From: Firmicutes bacterium UBA4882
GTDB taxonomy: Bacteria > Bacillota > UBA4882
Length of the DNA stretch: 11,449 bases
Assembly: GCA_002399265.1 (NCBI GenBank)
Contig: DHDG01000026.1
Coordinates: 1-11,449 of the forward strand
Reading direction: 5' to 3'
The notes beneath the pieces were generated by a model. It was not told the DNA's origin and ran no database searches. It saw nothing but the letters and a program-made list of their open reading frames with translations. Every line of letters begins with the position of its first letter. Position 1 is the stretch's first letter. Shown here one piece after another: positions 1 to 5,814 of this stretch. The position numbers and the translations under genes were made by a program.

Positions 1-14
1 AAACGGTTTACCAA
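1..14 (-). CDS. 5' end of an unidentified minus-strand gene
   Basis: On the minus strand a strong Shine-Dalgarno sequence, AAAGGAGGTGA (positions 28-18), is followed after a 6-nt gap by TTG GTA AAC CGT, giving M-V-N-R before the sequence ends. Only four complete codons are visible, so no product can be suggested. The start is inferred from the ribosome binding site alone. It lies beyond the terminator at 391-417, so this gene probably has its own promoter in the 60-390 spacer. Confidence 0.4.
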
Positions 15-390
15 GGTTCACCTCCTTTCGACCGTAAGCCCGCCTTGTGCGGAACGGTAAACTTAAATGATTTAATGTTATGTTAACTAATTCTGCTCCC
101 CATTTTCATTTCCTGCTAGATAGTTCCCGGTATCTTGTGCCAGACAAATCAGGATTTTCCAACCGTTCTTAGTCCCTCACGGCCTGTCCCGACTCTTCAC
201 ATTGGCAGATTGGCTAACGATATAGTTAACATAATCCCGTTTACATAACTCGGTTTACTAAATTCGAAATTGAATTTGGTTTTCCTGCTGCAAATCCCCA
301 CCAATTTTTGTATACCGGCCCCCAAACCGCGTGCTGCCATGAGCCCATGCCGCATGCCTCCATACACCAATGCCGCCCCGCCGCGTAAAT
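15..390. other. Non-coding spacer, probable upstream region of the leftmost gene
   Basis: About 375 bp without a convincing gene. A 68-codon minus-strand frame at 241-447 is present but runs through the terminator and looks spurious. The stretch is AT-rich near 60-100 and 215-275. It holds three of the window's GTTTAC motifs (239-244, 253-258, and reversed at 56-62; a fourth is at 6-11) and two GTTAAC palindromes (82-87 and 226-231). I found no promoter good enough to call. On the minus strand there are only weak -10-like boxes, such as TATATC near 222-217. Confidence 0.5.
230..258. repeat. Imperfect 14-bp tandem repeat with GTTTAC cores
   Basis: CATAATCCCGTTTA (230-243) is followed directly by CATAACTCGGTTTA (244-257) and a final C. 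The two units agree at 11 of 14 positions. Each ends in GTTTAC, which also occurs at 6-11 and, inverted, at 56-62. This could be a pair of binding sites for a regulator of the leftmost gene, but that is inference. Confidence 0.5.
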
Positions 391-417
391 AAAAAACCCG
401 CCGATTACTTCAGCGGG
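391..417 (-). terminator. Intrinsic terminator after the pfkB-like gene
   Basis: Read on the minus strand, CCCGCTGA (417-410), a 5-nt loop and TCGGCGGG (404-397) form an 8-bp stem with one G-U pair. A run of six T (396-391) and further T-rich sequence follow at once. This is a textbook rho-independent terminator, about 70 bp after the stop codon of the pfkB-like gene. It closes the minus-strand transcription unit of that gene and the HAD phosphatase. Confidence 0.9.
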
Positions 418-487
418 GTACTTCTGTTTATTACTCCTTTGCGCCAAACCCGTCGCCCTTCCGATCCCATCGTTCTCCCATTGTTCT

Positions 488-1432
488 TTAGATCTTACTC
501 ACCTGGATCTGTTCCCATAAGGCCTCGACGTCGAGCAGACGCAGGCGTCCGGGCCTGGCAGCCAAGACATTGGCAATCACCGCGGCCATCGCAGTGCGGA
601 TCGTCTCCTGGGCGCCCCAGCGTCGGGACAACCCTACGGCAAAGCCAGCTGTCAAAGTATCTTCGCATCCTTCATAATTAACAACGTTCACAGCAGGCGG
701 CTCGGCCCGATAGACATCCTGTCCCCAGGCAATCACTGCTCCGTTACTGCCTAAAGACAATGCCACGATTTCACTTCCGGTAAGGGAAATCCGCACGATC
801 CCTTCCAACAGCTGATCGAAAGCACAATCCTGCATGCCCAGCCACGTTTCCAGGTCCGCACGCGAGATTACGATCAAATAGGGCTGCGCCTGCAATACTT
901 CCTGGAGGATCACGCCTCCGGTATTGAGCACCGTCACCGCCCCTTGCTGTGCGGTCTGCCTGATTAGGCTGATATATGAATCATCAGGGCTGCTCCCAGC
1001 CGGCAAGGCACCAGAAAAGACGACCACTTCACCTTGATGTGATAATGACTTGATTTTATCTGAAACTCCAGTGACGGCGCTGGCATCTACTGCTAACCCG
1101 GGCTGACTAATCCGATATGTACGCTGCGTTTCCTGATCAAAGAGGGTTATATTTTGAGGCGTATCCCCATTGATCTGCACAAAATCATGCGCAACCTGAT
1201 CCTCACTCAAAAGACTGCAGAGTAACTGGCCGGTCATTCCGCCGATCGTTCCGGTGACAACAGTCTTTTCCCCTAATTCGTTTGCCACACGGGTGGTGAT
1301 AATTGCACCACCGGACGCCTGGTGGTCAGCTGCCAATGCGGTGATTGAAACAGCAGCCTCTGCACTCCGGCTTAGACCTTCAACATGATATCTGCTCTCA
1401 ATACCAGAATTGAAACCAACAGTGACAATCAC
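488..1432 (-). CDS. Divergent PfkB-family sugar kinase-like protein (1-phosphofructokinase family), possibly inactive
   Basis: The 314-residue protein has the length and overall pattern of the 1-phosphofructokinase/tagatose-6-phosphate kinase branch of the ribokinase (PfkB) family, which phosphorylates sugars or sugar phosphates with ATP in the cytoplasm. The fold is recognisable from IGGMTG (63-68), VVVFSGALPAG (136-146), LSLGSNGA (near 225-235) and TAGF after D258. The signature positions are eroded. The usual N-terminal NPALD reads NSGIE (8-12). The GGKGxN loop reads SGGAIITT (40-47), without lysine or asparagine. DTSG reads NTGG (170-173), NxxE reads SRAD (190-193), and the GAGD anion hole reads GCED (255-258), although the presumed catalytic base D258 remains. 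The start is GTG at 1432, with GGAGAGG upstream, 23 nt after the stop of the HAD gene, so the two are probably cotranscribed. It may have a different substrate, or be a pseudokinase or regulatory protein. Family placement is firm; activity is uncertain. Confidence 0.8.
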   Translation of the reverse strand: MIVTVGFNSGIESRYHVEGLSRSAEAAVSITALAADHQASGGAIITTRVANELGEKTVVTGTIGGMTGQLLCSLLSEDQVAHDFVQINGDTPQNITLFDQETQRTYRISQPGLAVDASAVTGVSDKIKSLSHQGEVVVFSGALPAGSSPDDSYISLIRQTAQQGAVTVLNTGGVILQEVLQAQPYLIVISRADLETWLGMQDCAFDQLLEGIVRISLTGSEIVALSLGSNGAVIAWGQDVYRAEPPAVNVVNYEGCEDTLTAGFAVGLSRRWGAQETIRTAMAAVIANVLAARPGRLRLLDVEALWEQIQVSKI

Positions 1433-1455
1433 CCTTTGTCATCCTCTCCGATGCA

Positions 1456-2313
1456 CTACGCCCCGCTGACGCTGGTAATCCGATCCGGGCCCGTCCCCAA
1501 CCGCGCTGCGTCACCAAGGATGTACCGCTCAATTACCCAAGCCACCCCTTCCTCATCATTGGAAGGAGCGACCAGATCCGCTTCAACTTTCACTTGATCA
1601 AAAGAGTTGCCGACGGCAACTCCCAGTCCGGCGTACTTGATCATATCCAGATCATTGGGGGCGTCTCCAATAGCGACAGTGCGTTCACGGGGAACCCCCA
1701 GCTTCCTTGCCAGCTCCTCCAGAGCAACTCCCTTATTGACCCCGGAAGCGGTAAATTCCAGGAAATAAGGCCGCGATTTGGTAACATGCAACTCCGGATA
1801 ACGGTCGCGATATTCCTCTGTCATAACATCGAGCACTTCCGGCAGTCCGATGATGAGAATCTTCGTCGGATTCGGTTCGCCCCGATGAAGCAGTTCATCA
1901 AATTTGGCAAAAGAGGGTTCTACGACCGTGTTGCGGCAATAATTGCGCGCCGCCTCATTGAACTCTTCAAGGTAGAGAGTGTCATTAATATAGATGTTAA
2001 TATGGACCCCGCTCTTCTTCAGATCTGCCACCAGACGACGTGCCGTGGCGTTGGGTATCGGCCTCTCTCTGACAATGCGCCCGGAAGGCCATTCCGCAAT
2101 CAGGGCGCCATTATAAGCAATGACCCCCGCCAGATAAGAGGCGTTGCCAGCCACCCTCATTATTGAACTAAGCATTCTTCCGGAGGCGAAGATAACTTTG
2201 ATTCCGGCATCCGCGCAATCCTGCAGGGCTTTCTGGGTGCGCGATGTTATTATGGTATCACGTGACAGCAATGTCCCATCGAGATCCATTGCCACCAGCT
2301 GATAAAATGGCAT
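1456..2313 (-). CDS. Cof-type HAD-superfamily sugar-phosphate/nucleotide phosphatase
   Basis: A 285-residue cytosolic hydrolase of the haloacid dehalogenase superfamily, Cof/YidA-like subfamily. Such enzymes remove phosphate from sugar phosphates, flavin precursors or similar metabolites through an aspartyl-phosphate intermediate. All four HAD motifs are intact: DLDGT (nucleophile D10, general acid D12), ASGR (42-45, motif II serine 43), lysine 193 in VNKGVAL, and GDAPND (215-220) for magnesium. The long insertion between motifs II and III, about 75-185, is the C2-type cap domain that sets specificity. The length is normal for the family, with a slightly extended C-terminus. ATG at 2313 is preceded by GGAGGAG. 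The substrate cannot be deduced. Close linkage to the sugar-kinase-like gene downstream suggests sugar-phosphate metabolism, but that is inference. Confidence 0.9.
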   Translation of the reverse strand: MPFYQLVAMDLDGTLLSRDTIITSRTQKALQDCADAGIKVIFASGRMLSSIMRVAGNASYLAGVIAYNGALIAEWPSGRIVRERPIPNATARRLVADLKKSGVHINIYINDTLYLEEFNEAARNYCRNTVVEPSFAKFDELLHRGEPNPTKILIIGLPEVLDVMTEEYRDRYPELHVTKSRPYFLEFTASGVNKGVALEELARKLGVPRERTVAIGDAPNDLDMIKYAGLGVAVGNSFDQVKVEADLVAPSNDEEGVAWVIERYILGDAARLGTGPDRITSVSGA

Positions 2314-2339
2314 GCTGCTCCTCCATTGCTAAACTAAGG

Positions 2340-2361
2340 TCAATAGCGCATCAATAGCGCC
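2340..2361. repeat. 11-bp tandem duplication upstream of the HAD gene
   Basis: TCAATAGCGCA (2340-2350) is followed directly by TCAATAGCGCC (2351-2361), identical at 10 of 11 positions. It sits about 30-50 bp before the HAD phosphatase start, where promoter or leader sequence would be expected. I see no good consensus promoter there; TTGATG and TAGCAA on the minus strand, 17 bp apart, are a poor match. Confidence 0.5.
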
Positions 2362-2450
2362 AGCGCCGCGCAGGTCGCGTCGGTATAACTCACCACTGCG
2401 GCTACAAGTACTAGTTCGGTTCTAAAAGTGTTTTTCCTGCCCCAACATTA

Positions 2451-2491
2451 AACCCCTCCCCCTTATGGTCCAGGCCCAGGGGGGAGGGGTT
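2451..2491 (-). terminator. GC-rich hairpin, probable terminator of the yvl-like operon
   Basis: AACCCCTCCCCC (2451-2462) and GGGGGAGGGGTT (2480-2491) are perfect 12-bp complements around a 17-nt loop. On the minus strand the hairpin begins 22 bp after the yvlD-like stop codon. The following T-tract, TTTAATGTT, is weak, so termination may be incomplete or the hairpin may mainly protect the mRNA 3' end. It separates the operon from the HAD-pfkB pair. Confidence 0.6.
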
Positions 2492-2513
2492 AAGGCAGGT
2501 GGATCATTGTCTT

Positions 2514-2882
2514 TCAGCTAATCTCTTTCTTCTCAAGCCGGAATAATGACCGCACGATCCGGCTGATGAGCAGAATGAAGAGCGAGGCCAGAAGTGCGCC
2601 CCAAAACCCCGATATCTCAAAACCCGGCAATAATCCGGCGCTGAGCATCAGCATCCAGGCATTAATACAAAGCGAGAAGATACCCATCGTAATCAGGCTG
2701 AAGGGCAGTGCGATCAAGTACAGCACCGGCTTGAGGGTGACGTCGACAACCATCATAATCAGCGCTGCCGGTACCGCCAGACTGGGTTCCGCAAAACGCA
2801 CCACTTCCGGGGCTACATTGGCAACCACCAGTAGGCCCAGTAAATAGCCCGCCCAGCGTATAATCCATCTTCTCAGCACCAT
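2514..2882 (-). CDS. yvlD: YvlD-like small membrane protein (phage holin 4 / four-helix family)
   Basis: A 122-residue integral membrane protein with four hydrophobic helices at about 5-26, 34-56, 59-85 and 90-112. It has a basic N-terminus (MVLRRW) and a charged tail (RLEKKEIS). The signatures VDVTLKPVLYLIALPFSLITMG and the final basic end match the family annotated as phage holin family IV, which includes B. subtilis YvlD. These are ordinary chromosomal membrane proteins rather than demonstrated holins, and their function is unknown. In B. subtilis, yvlD ends the SigW-controlled yvl operon (from memory). Here it is likewise the last gene of a set containing a YvlB relative. ATG at 2882 follows AAAGGGGGG with a 7-nt gap. 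The gene starts 30 bp after the preceding small gene stops. Confidence 0.85.
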   Translation of the reverse strand: MVLRRWIIRWAGYLLGLLVVANVAPEVVRFAEPSLAVPAALIMMVVDVTLKPVLYLIALPFSLITMGIFSLCINAWMLMLSAGLLPGFEISGFWGALLASLFILLISRIVRSLFRLEKKEIS

Positions 2883-2912
2883 TTCGCGGCCCCCCTTTCT
2901 ACAGAAATTATC

Positions 2913-3068
2913 TTAGTTACCAAAAAGATCAGCAACTCCAAGTACGATCAAAATAACAGGCCAGAGTTTCTTAAGGTCCCACGGAATCACATTAAAATTG
3001 ATCAGTAAAAAGAACACTCCCAGTAAAATCAGAATCAACGCTCCGCCAAAACGCTTCCGCAACGCCAT
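2913..3068 (-). CDS. 51-residue two-helix membrane protein, LiaF/LiaI-type transmembrane domain
   Basis: A small gene that is easy to miss. ATG at 3068 has an excellent ribosome binding site (AGGAGG, 8-nt gap), and the frame of 51 codons ends at TAA (2915-2913). The product starts MALRKR. It has one helix at about 8-24 (GGALILILLGVFFLLIN), a short loop with PWD, then KLWPVILIVLGVADLFG as a second helix. The pattern of a glycine-rich helix, a loop and WPxILIxLG is typical of the LiaF N-terminal/LiaI-like membrane domain (also called DUF5668) found in Bacillota envelope-stress systems. LiaF itself carries a further cytoplasmic domain that is absent here. A position inside a YvlB/YvlD operon supports an envelope role. 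Confidence 0.85.
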   Translation of the reverse strand: MALRKRFGGALILILLGVFFLLINFNVIPWDLKKLWPVILIVLGVADLFGN

Positions 3069-3119
3069 ACCAACAACCTCCTGCAATTATCTTTAAGCGA
3101 CTGGGTCACCAAATGGGGA

Positions 3120-3422
3120 TCAAACCATCCGGATGCATACCGCTGTACCGTGCGCTTCTTGCACCTCAACTAGTACGAAACTGCCAAATCCTCGCACATC
3201 CTCAATCGTCGCAAAGACCGCTTCAACCACGCTTCTGATTTCTATTCCACGGATGTTCAGCAGCTTTCTTGCAGTGCGCGGCATCAGCAGGCTAAGTAAA
3301 TAGATCAGATCAGCGGTCGCCTCGACAGCATCACCCAATACGAAAATCGGAATTGGGATTTTGATCTTTTTTCGCGAATCCGAATCATTGATGTCAATGA
3401 TCATAAAGTTAGATCGGCGCAT
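3120..3422 (-). CDS. Hypothetical 100-residue protein, paralogue of the C-terminal domain of its upstream neighbour
   Basis: I do not recognise a named family. The protein resembles residues 67-151 of the product encoded at 3465-3920. In both, a short charged strand is followed by alternating hydrophobics (KKIKIPIPIF here, SRVNVNVPLGLL there). Then come a helix ending in LMPRTARKLL or LIPRDVKDKL, an I-x-I/L helix, and a final strand (VLVEVQE...VCIRMV or HLVDIDE...VSIYIE). It lacks the N-terminal SHOCT-like module of that neighbour. The middle, about 25-55, is strongly hydrophobic but broken by charges, so it could be a membrane-associated amphipathic helix. I chose ATG at 3422, 8 nt after GGAG. 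GTG at 3431 and ATG at 3428 in the same frame overlap that ribosome binding site and are less likely. Confidence 0.75.
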   Translation of the reverse strand: MRRSNFMIIDINDSDSRKKIKIPIPIFVLGDAVEATADLIYLLSLLMPRTARKLLNIRGIEIRSVVEAVFATIEDVRGFGSFVLVEVQEAHGTAVCIRMV

Positions 3423-3441
3423 TGCCATCACTCCGTCAATA

Positions 3442-3477
3442 CATGATTAGTCGATATGGCATGATTACTCGATATAG
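3442..3477. repeat. 18-bp tandem duplication overlapping a stop codon
   Basis: CATGATTAGTCGATATGG (3442-3459) is followed by CATGATTACTCGATATAG (3460-3477), identical at 16 of 18 positions. The second unit contains the last codons and the TAA stop of the gene at 3465-3920, and the first lies in the spacer. It looks like a local duplication of the gene's 3' end, creating a copy of the final codons that is not translated. Confidence 0.65.
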
Positions 3478-3920
3478 ATCGATACCTTGTCGCCATCCGC
3501 TTCATCAATATCGACCAGATGCCCGTCACTGGTCCCCTCGCTCATGGCATCCAGAATCCCCTCGATATCAAGATTTGCCAGATCAATCTCTTGATCATCA
3601 AGCTTGTCTTTGACATCGCGCGGTATCAGGCTGGTGAGTTTGCCCAAGCTCCTCAGGAGGCCGAGCGGAACATTCACGTTGACTCTCGAGCCGTCCTCTT
3701 CTTCAATCCGTATCCGCAACATACGGCCTTGACCGCCGCTGCCGCCTGCCGGCCGGTTTTTCCGGGAATCAGCATTGTAGGAATCTGGCGCATTTCCAGC
3801 TGCCCGTCCGGCTTCGGCGTCTCGATCGCTTTCCAGAGCTTCTAAAAGGCGCACTCCTTCTTCGCTGGAGATCTTGCCCTGACTAACCATTTCAAGTATT
3901 TTTAAGCGTTCTTCATTCAT
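3465..3920 (-). CDS. SHOCT-like N-terminal module plus small C-terminal domain protein
   Basis: A 151-residue, probably cytoplasmic protein of unknown function. Residues 1-30 (MNEERLKILEMVSQGKISSE, then EGVRLLEALE) form the two-helix SHOCT-like module also seen at the N-terminus of YvlB/LiaX proteins and at the C-terminus of DUF2089 proteins. Both of those are encoded immediately upstream. Residues 31-66 are a flexible, glycine- and charge-rich linker. Residues 67-151 form a compact alpha/beta domain that recurs alone in the next gene. ATG at 3920 sits 8 nt after AGGAG; the in-frame GTG at 3929 overlaps that site and is rejected. It lies 69 bp after the YvlB-like gene and 42 bp before its paralogue. 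A regulatory or adaptor role in the envelope-stress operon is inference. Confidence 0.85.
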   Translation of the reverse strand: MNEERLKILEMVSQGKISSEEGVRLLEALESDRDAEAGRAAGNAPDSYNADSRKNRPAGGSGGQGRMLRIRIEEEDGSRVNVNVPLGLLRSLGKLTSLIPRDVKDKLDDQEIDLANLDIEGILDAMSEGTSDGHLVDIDEADGDKVSIYIE

Positions 3921-3989
3921 GGCGCACACTCCTCTTATAAAATCTTGTTAATTATATCCCGGCACTAAGCCCTTCCCTTCACCAGGCAC

Positions 3990-5147
3990 TTACTGTTTGA
4001 GCGACAATAACTTGATCGAGCCGTTCGAAGTCCTCAGTTCCAGTTCACTGGACTGCCCTTGCCCGGGCCGGCTGGCCCTAATCCGTTTGTGGCCTCCGCT
4101 GGGGGCGGAATTCCGTTCGTGATAAGTCAAATTGTCGAGGTCTAGATCGATTGAGCCCCAGTTACTCTTGGCATCAATCATGCATGGCCATGAATCGGGA
4201 ATACCCAGCGTGATGCGACCATTCGTGGTCTTCAGTCGATAAATGCCTCCCGGCACACCGTTCAGATCCAGCTCGATTCGACCATTAACAGTGGCGGCGT
4301 CGCAGCCGTTAGCCCTCAAATTGCCGCTGATTCGGCCGTTTGTGGAGTGGAAGCGCAAAGTTTCCCCCTTTAGGTTCGCAATCAGAATTTTCCCGTTCGT
4401 GGTCGCGATATCGCCTGCCAGGGCTTCGATATCATTAATATGAATATTGCCATTGGTTGTCTTGATCAATAGCTTATACTGGCGATCCTTTGGTACTTTT
4501 AAATTAATACTGGAGGACGCCCAGTTCTGATCCCGCGCCACTAATGAGCAATGTAGCGGATCGATCTTTGTTAGAATCAATTGTTTGGCACGTTCTTTGG
4601 CTTCTCCTTCGCTGCCGCCCCGGACAGACTTATGTATCTCAGCCCGCAGTCCGGACCCGTCCCAGCTGGAGATGGATAGGTTGCCGTTAAGGCCTCGCAA
4701 CTCCACTTCAAGGATACCTTCTTGAGTCCCGAACGACTCCGAGGTAATGGTGTCATCAAATTGATAGTTCGAGCCAAAGAACCAGTTTCCCAAAGAGAAG
4801 CCGAAGCTGCGCTGCTCCATTTCTTCGCCTAACCGCGAGAATTTATCGCTCAGCCTTTCGCCAAGTTCTTCGGCAGCCTGCCCGACTCTTTCGCCAAAAT
4901 CCTCCATGCGCTGGCTGAATTCATCCCAGGTGTCTCCCGATACGCCTTGACGGGTGCCGCGATCCCATTGTTCGCGGTTTTCGCTGTCTCTGTCCACATC
5001 ATCGGTTGTCACATGAGCTTGGGGAGGAATCGTGACTACTACTCTTTCGGTATGCTCCTCCATGGCCTCAAATAGTGCAGCCGCCTCTTCGCTGGTAATC
5101 TTACCTTCTTCCAGCATCTTGAGGATCATTAGGCGTTCTTCTTCCAC
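3990..5147 (-). CDS. yvlB: YvlB/LiaX-like protein: SHOCT-like module plus DUF4097 beta-solenoid
   Basis: A 385-residue protein with three parts. Residues 1-32 (MEEERLMILKMLEEGKITSE, EAAALFEAMEEH) are the YvlB/LiaX N-terminal SHOCT-like module. Residues 65-115 are a highly charged, probably amphipathic or coiled-coil stretch (WDEFSQRMEDFGERVGQAAE and following). Residues 145-385 are a DUF4097 beta-solenoid with recurring x-NG-x-I turns: LNGNLSI (153), TTNGNIHI (230), TTNGKILI (249), STNGRI (268), TVNGRI (286), TTNGRI (307), a variant SNWGSI (328) and TSNGSI (373). No signal peptide or membrane helix is visible. Enterococcal LiaX, of the same architecture, senses antimicrobial peptides and controls the LiaFSR response. 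B. subtilis YvlB is in a SigW-controlled operon. Both are from memory. The GTG start at 5147 has GGAGG 9 nt upstream, and the gene begins 34 bp after the DUF2089 gene. Confidence 0.9.
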   Translation of the reverse strand: MEEERLMILKMLEEGKITSEEAAALFEAMEEHTERVVVTIPPQAHVTTDDVDRDSENREQWDRGTRQGVSGDTWDEFSQRMEDFGERVGQAAEELGERLSDKFSRLGEEMEQRSFGFSLGNWFFGSNYQFDDTITSESFGTQEGILEVELRGLNGNLSISSWDGSGLRAEIHKSVRGGSEGEAKERAKQLILTKIDPLHCSLVARDQNWASSSINLKVPKDRQYKLLIKTTNGNIHINDIEALAGDIATTNGKILIANLKGETLRFHSTNGRISGNLRANGCDAATVNGRIELDLNGVPGGIYRLKTTNGRITLGIPDSWPCMIDAKSNWGSIDLDLDNLTYHERNSAPSGGHKRIRASRPGQGQSSELELRTSNGSIKLLSLKQ

Positions 5148-5181
5148 GCCGCTCTCCCTCCTTCGATATGTTCTTAATGTG

Positions 5182-5565
5182 CTATTCTTGATTCTTTAGC
5201 ATCTTAATCGCCTCTTCGGGCGTCATTTCACCTTTGGCCAGGGAATCCAGTACTTGCTTGCGTTTATTGGCCGCCTCAGTATCGTCAACGAGGCGTTCGA
5301 CTTTGTAGCCTAATGCTTCAATCAGACTATCGAGGCGTCCGCGCACCGTGGGGTACGAAATCCCTAGTTCCTTTTCGACTTCCTTGATATTGCCTCGGCA
5401 CTTTATAAACACCTCAGCAAACGTCCTTTGTTCATTGTTCAGTTGACAAAATCGGCACCCGGTAAACTGTCCTTCCAGGGTGATGCCACATCTCTCACAG
5501 CCCAGCTTGGTGATTTTCAGGGGATTATCACATATTGGGCAACGTCCCACCATCTTTGTTTGCAT
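5182..5565 (-). CDS. DUF2089 protein: zinc ribbon, HTH and C-terminal SHOCT-like module
   Basis: A 127-residue likely DNA-binding regulator. Paired cysteines C9/C12, C23/C26 and C37/C40 form a zinc-ribbon region. Residues 58-87 (GNIKEVEKELGISYPTVRGR and on to LIEALGY) read as a helix-turn-helix resembling sigma-factor region 4 or other small HTH domains, a hallmark of DUF2089. Residues 102-125 (KQVLDSLAKGEMTPEEAIKM) are a SHOCT-like helical pair matching the N-termini of the next two gene products. ATG at 5565 is preceded by AAAGGAGGGG; M5 is possible but further from the site. It is the first gene after a strong promoter and so may regulate itself and the operon. DUF2089 function is not established, and the regulator role rests on domain content. 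Confidence 0.85.
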   Translation of the reverse strand: MQTKMVGRCPICDNPLKITKLGCERCGITLEGQFTGCRFCQLNNEQRTFAEVFIKCRGNIKEVEKELGISYPTVRGRLDSLIEALGYKVERLVDDTEAANKRKQVLDSLAKGEMTPEEAIKMLKNQE

Positions 5566-5625
5566 TCGAAACAGCCCCTCCTTTGCTGCATACTCGGACT
5601 CGGCAAATCGGACTACTACCTTGGC

Positions 5626-5686
5626 TTAACATCATTATAAGAAAGGTGTTAGTAAAAGTCAACCTCGAAATTAACATCTTTAACAT
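5626..5686. promoter_or_regulatory. Three TTAACAT sites flanking the operon promoter
   Basis: The 7-mer TTAACAT (ATGTTAA on the transcribed sense) occurs at 5626-5632, 5671-5677 and 5680-5686. Two copies, 9 bp apart, lie just upstream of the -35 box. The third lies directly downstream of the -10 box, near the expected transcription start. The placement is what a repressor or activator operator set would look like. The binding protein is unknown; the DUF2089 product or a two-component regulator are candidates by inference only. Confidence 0.45.
5634..5662 (-). promoter_or_regulatory. Sigma-A type promoter of the DUF2089-yvlB-yvlD operon
   Basis: On the minus strand TTGACT (5662-5657) and a perfect TATAAT (5639-5634) are separated by exactly 17 bp. 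This is an almost consensus housekeeping promoter. Transcription should start near 5627, leaving a leader of about 60 nt before ATG at 5565. Despite the SigW link of B. subtilis yvl genes, this sequence looks like sigma-A rather than an ECF sigma promoter. Confidence 0.85.
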
Positions 5687-5814
5687 GGAAATTAATTATT
5701 TTTATTTTGGCGAACATCAATGTGGTCTCGCGGCCACGTAACCTTACTTAGCACCTACACTTGTTGCTTGATTACCATTGCCAGGTCCGCAACTATAACT
5801 ACTTCACGCGGCGC

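Noticed and set aside
241..447. Minus-strand 68-codon frame left of the pfkB-like gene
   Set aside because: It contains the intrinsic terminator 391-417, has no ribosome binding site and reads as unrelated composition rich in W, C and G; most likely chance.
1594..2166. Long plus-strand frame (190 codons) opposite the HAD gene
   Set aside because: Antisense to a gene with all four HAD motifs; an expected shadow of codon bias, without ribosome binding site or recognisable domain.
2514..2882. Phage origin suggested by the holin family name
   Set aside because: The YvlD family is chromosomal in Bacillota, no endolysin or other phage gene is near, and composition matches the neighbours.
5725..5740. 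GTGGTC/GGCCAC hairpin after uvrC as a terminator
   Set aside because: On the minus strand it has a C-A mismatch and no T-tract follows, so termination is not supported.
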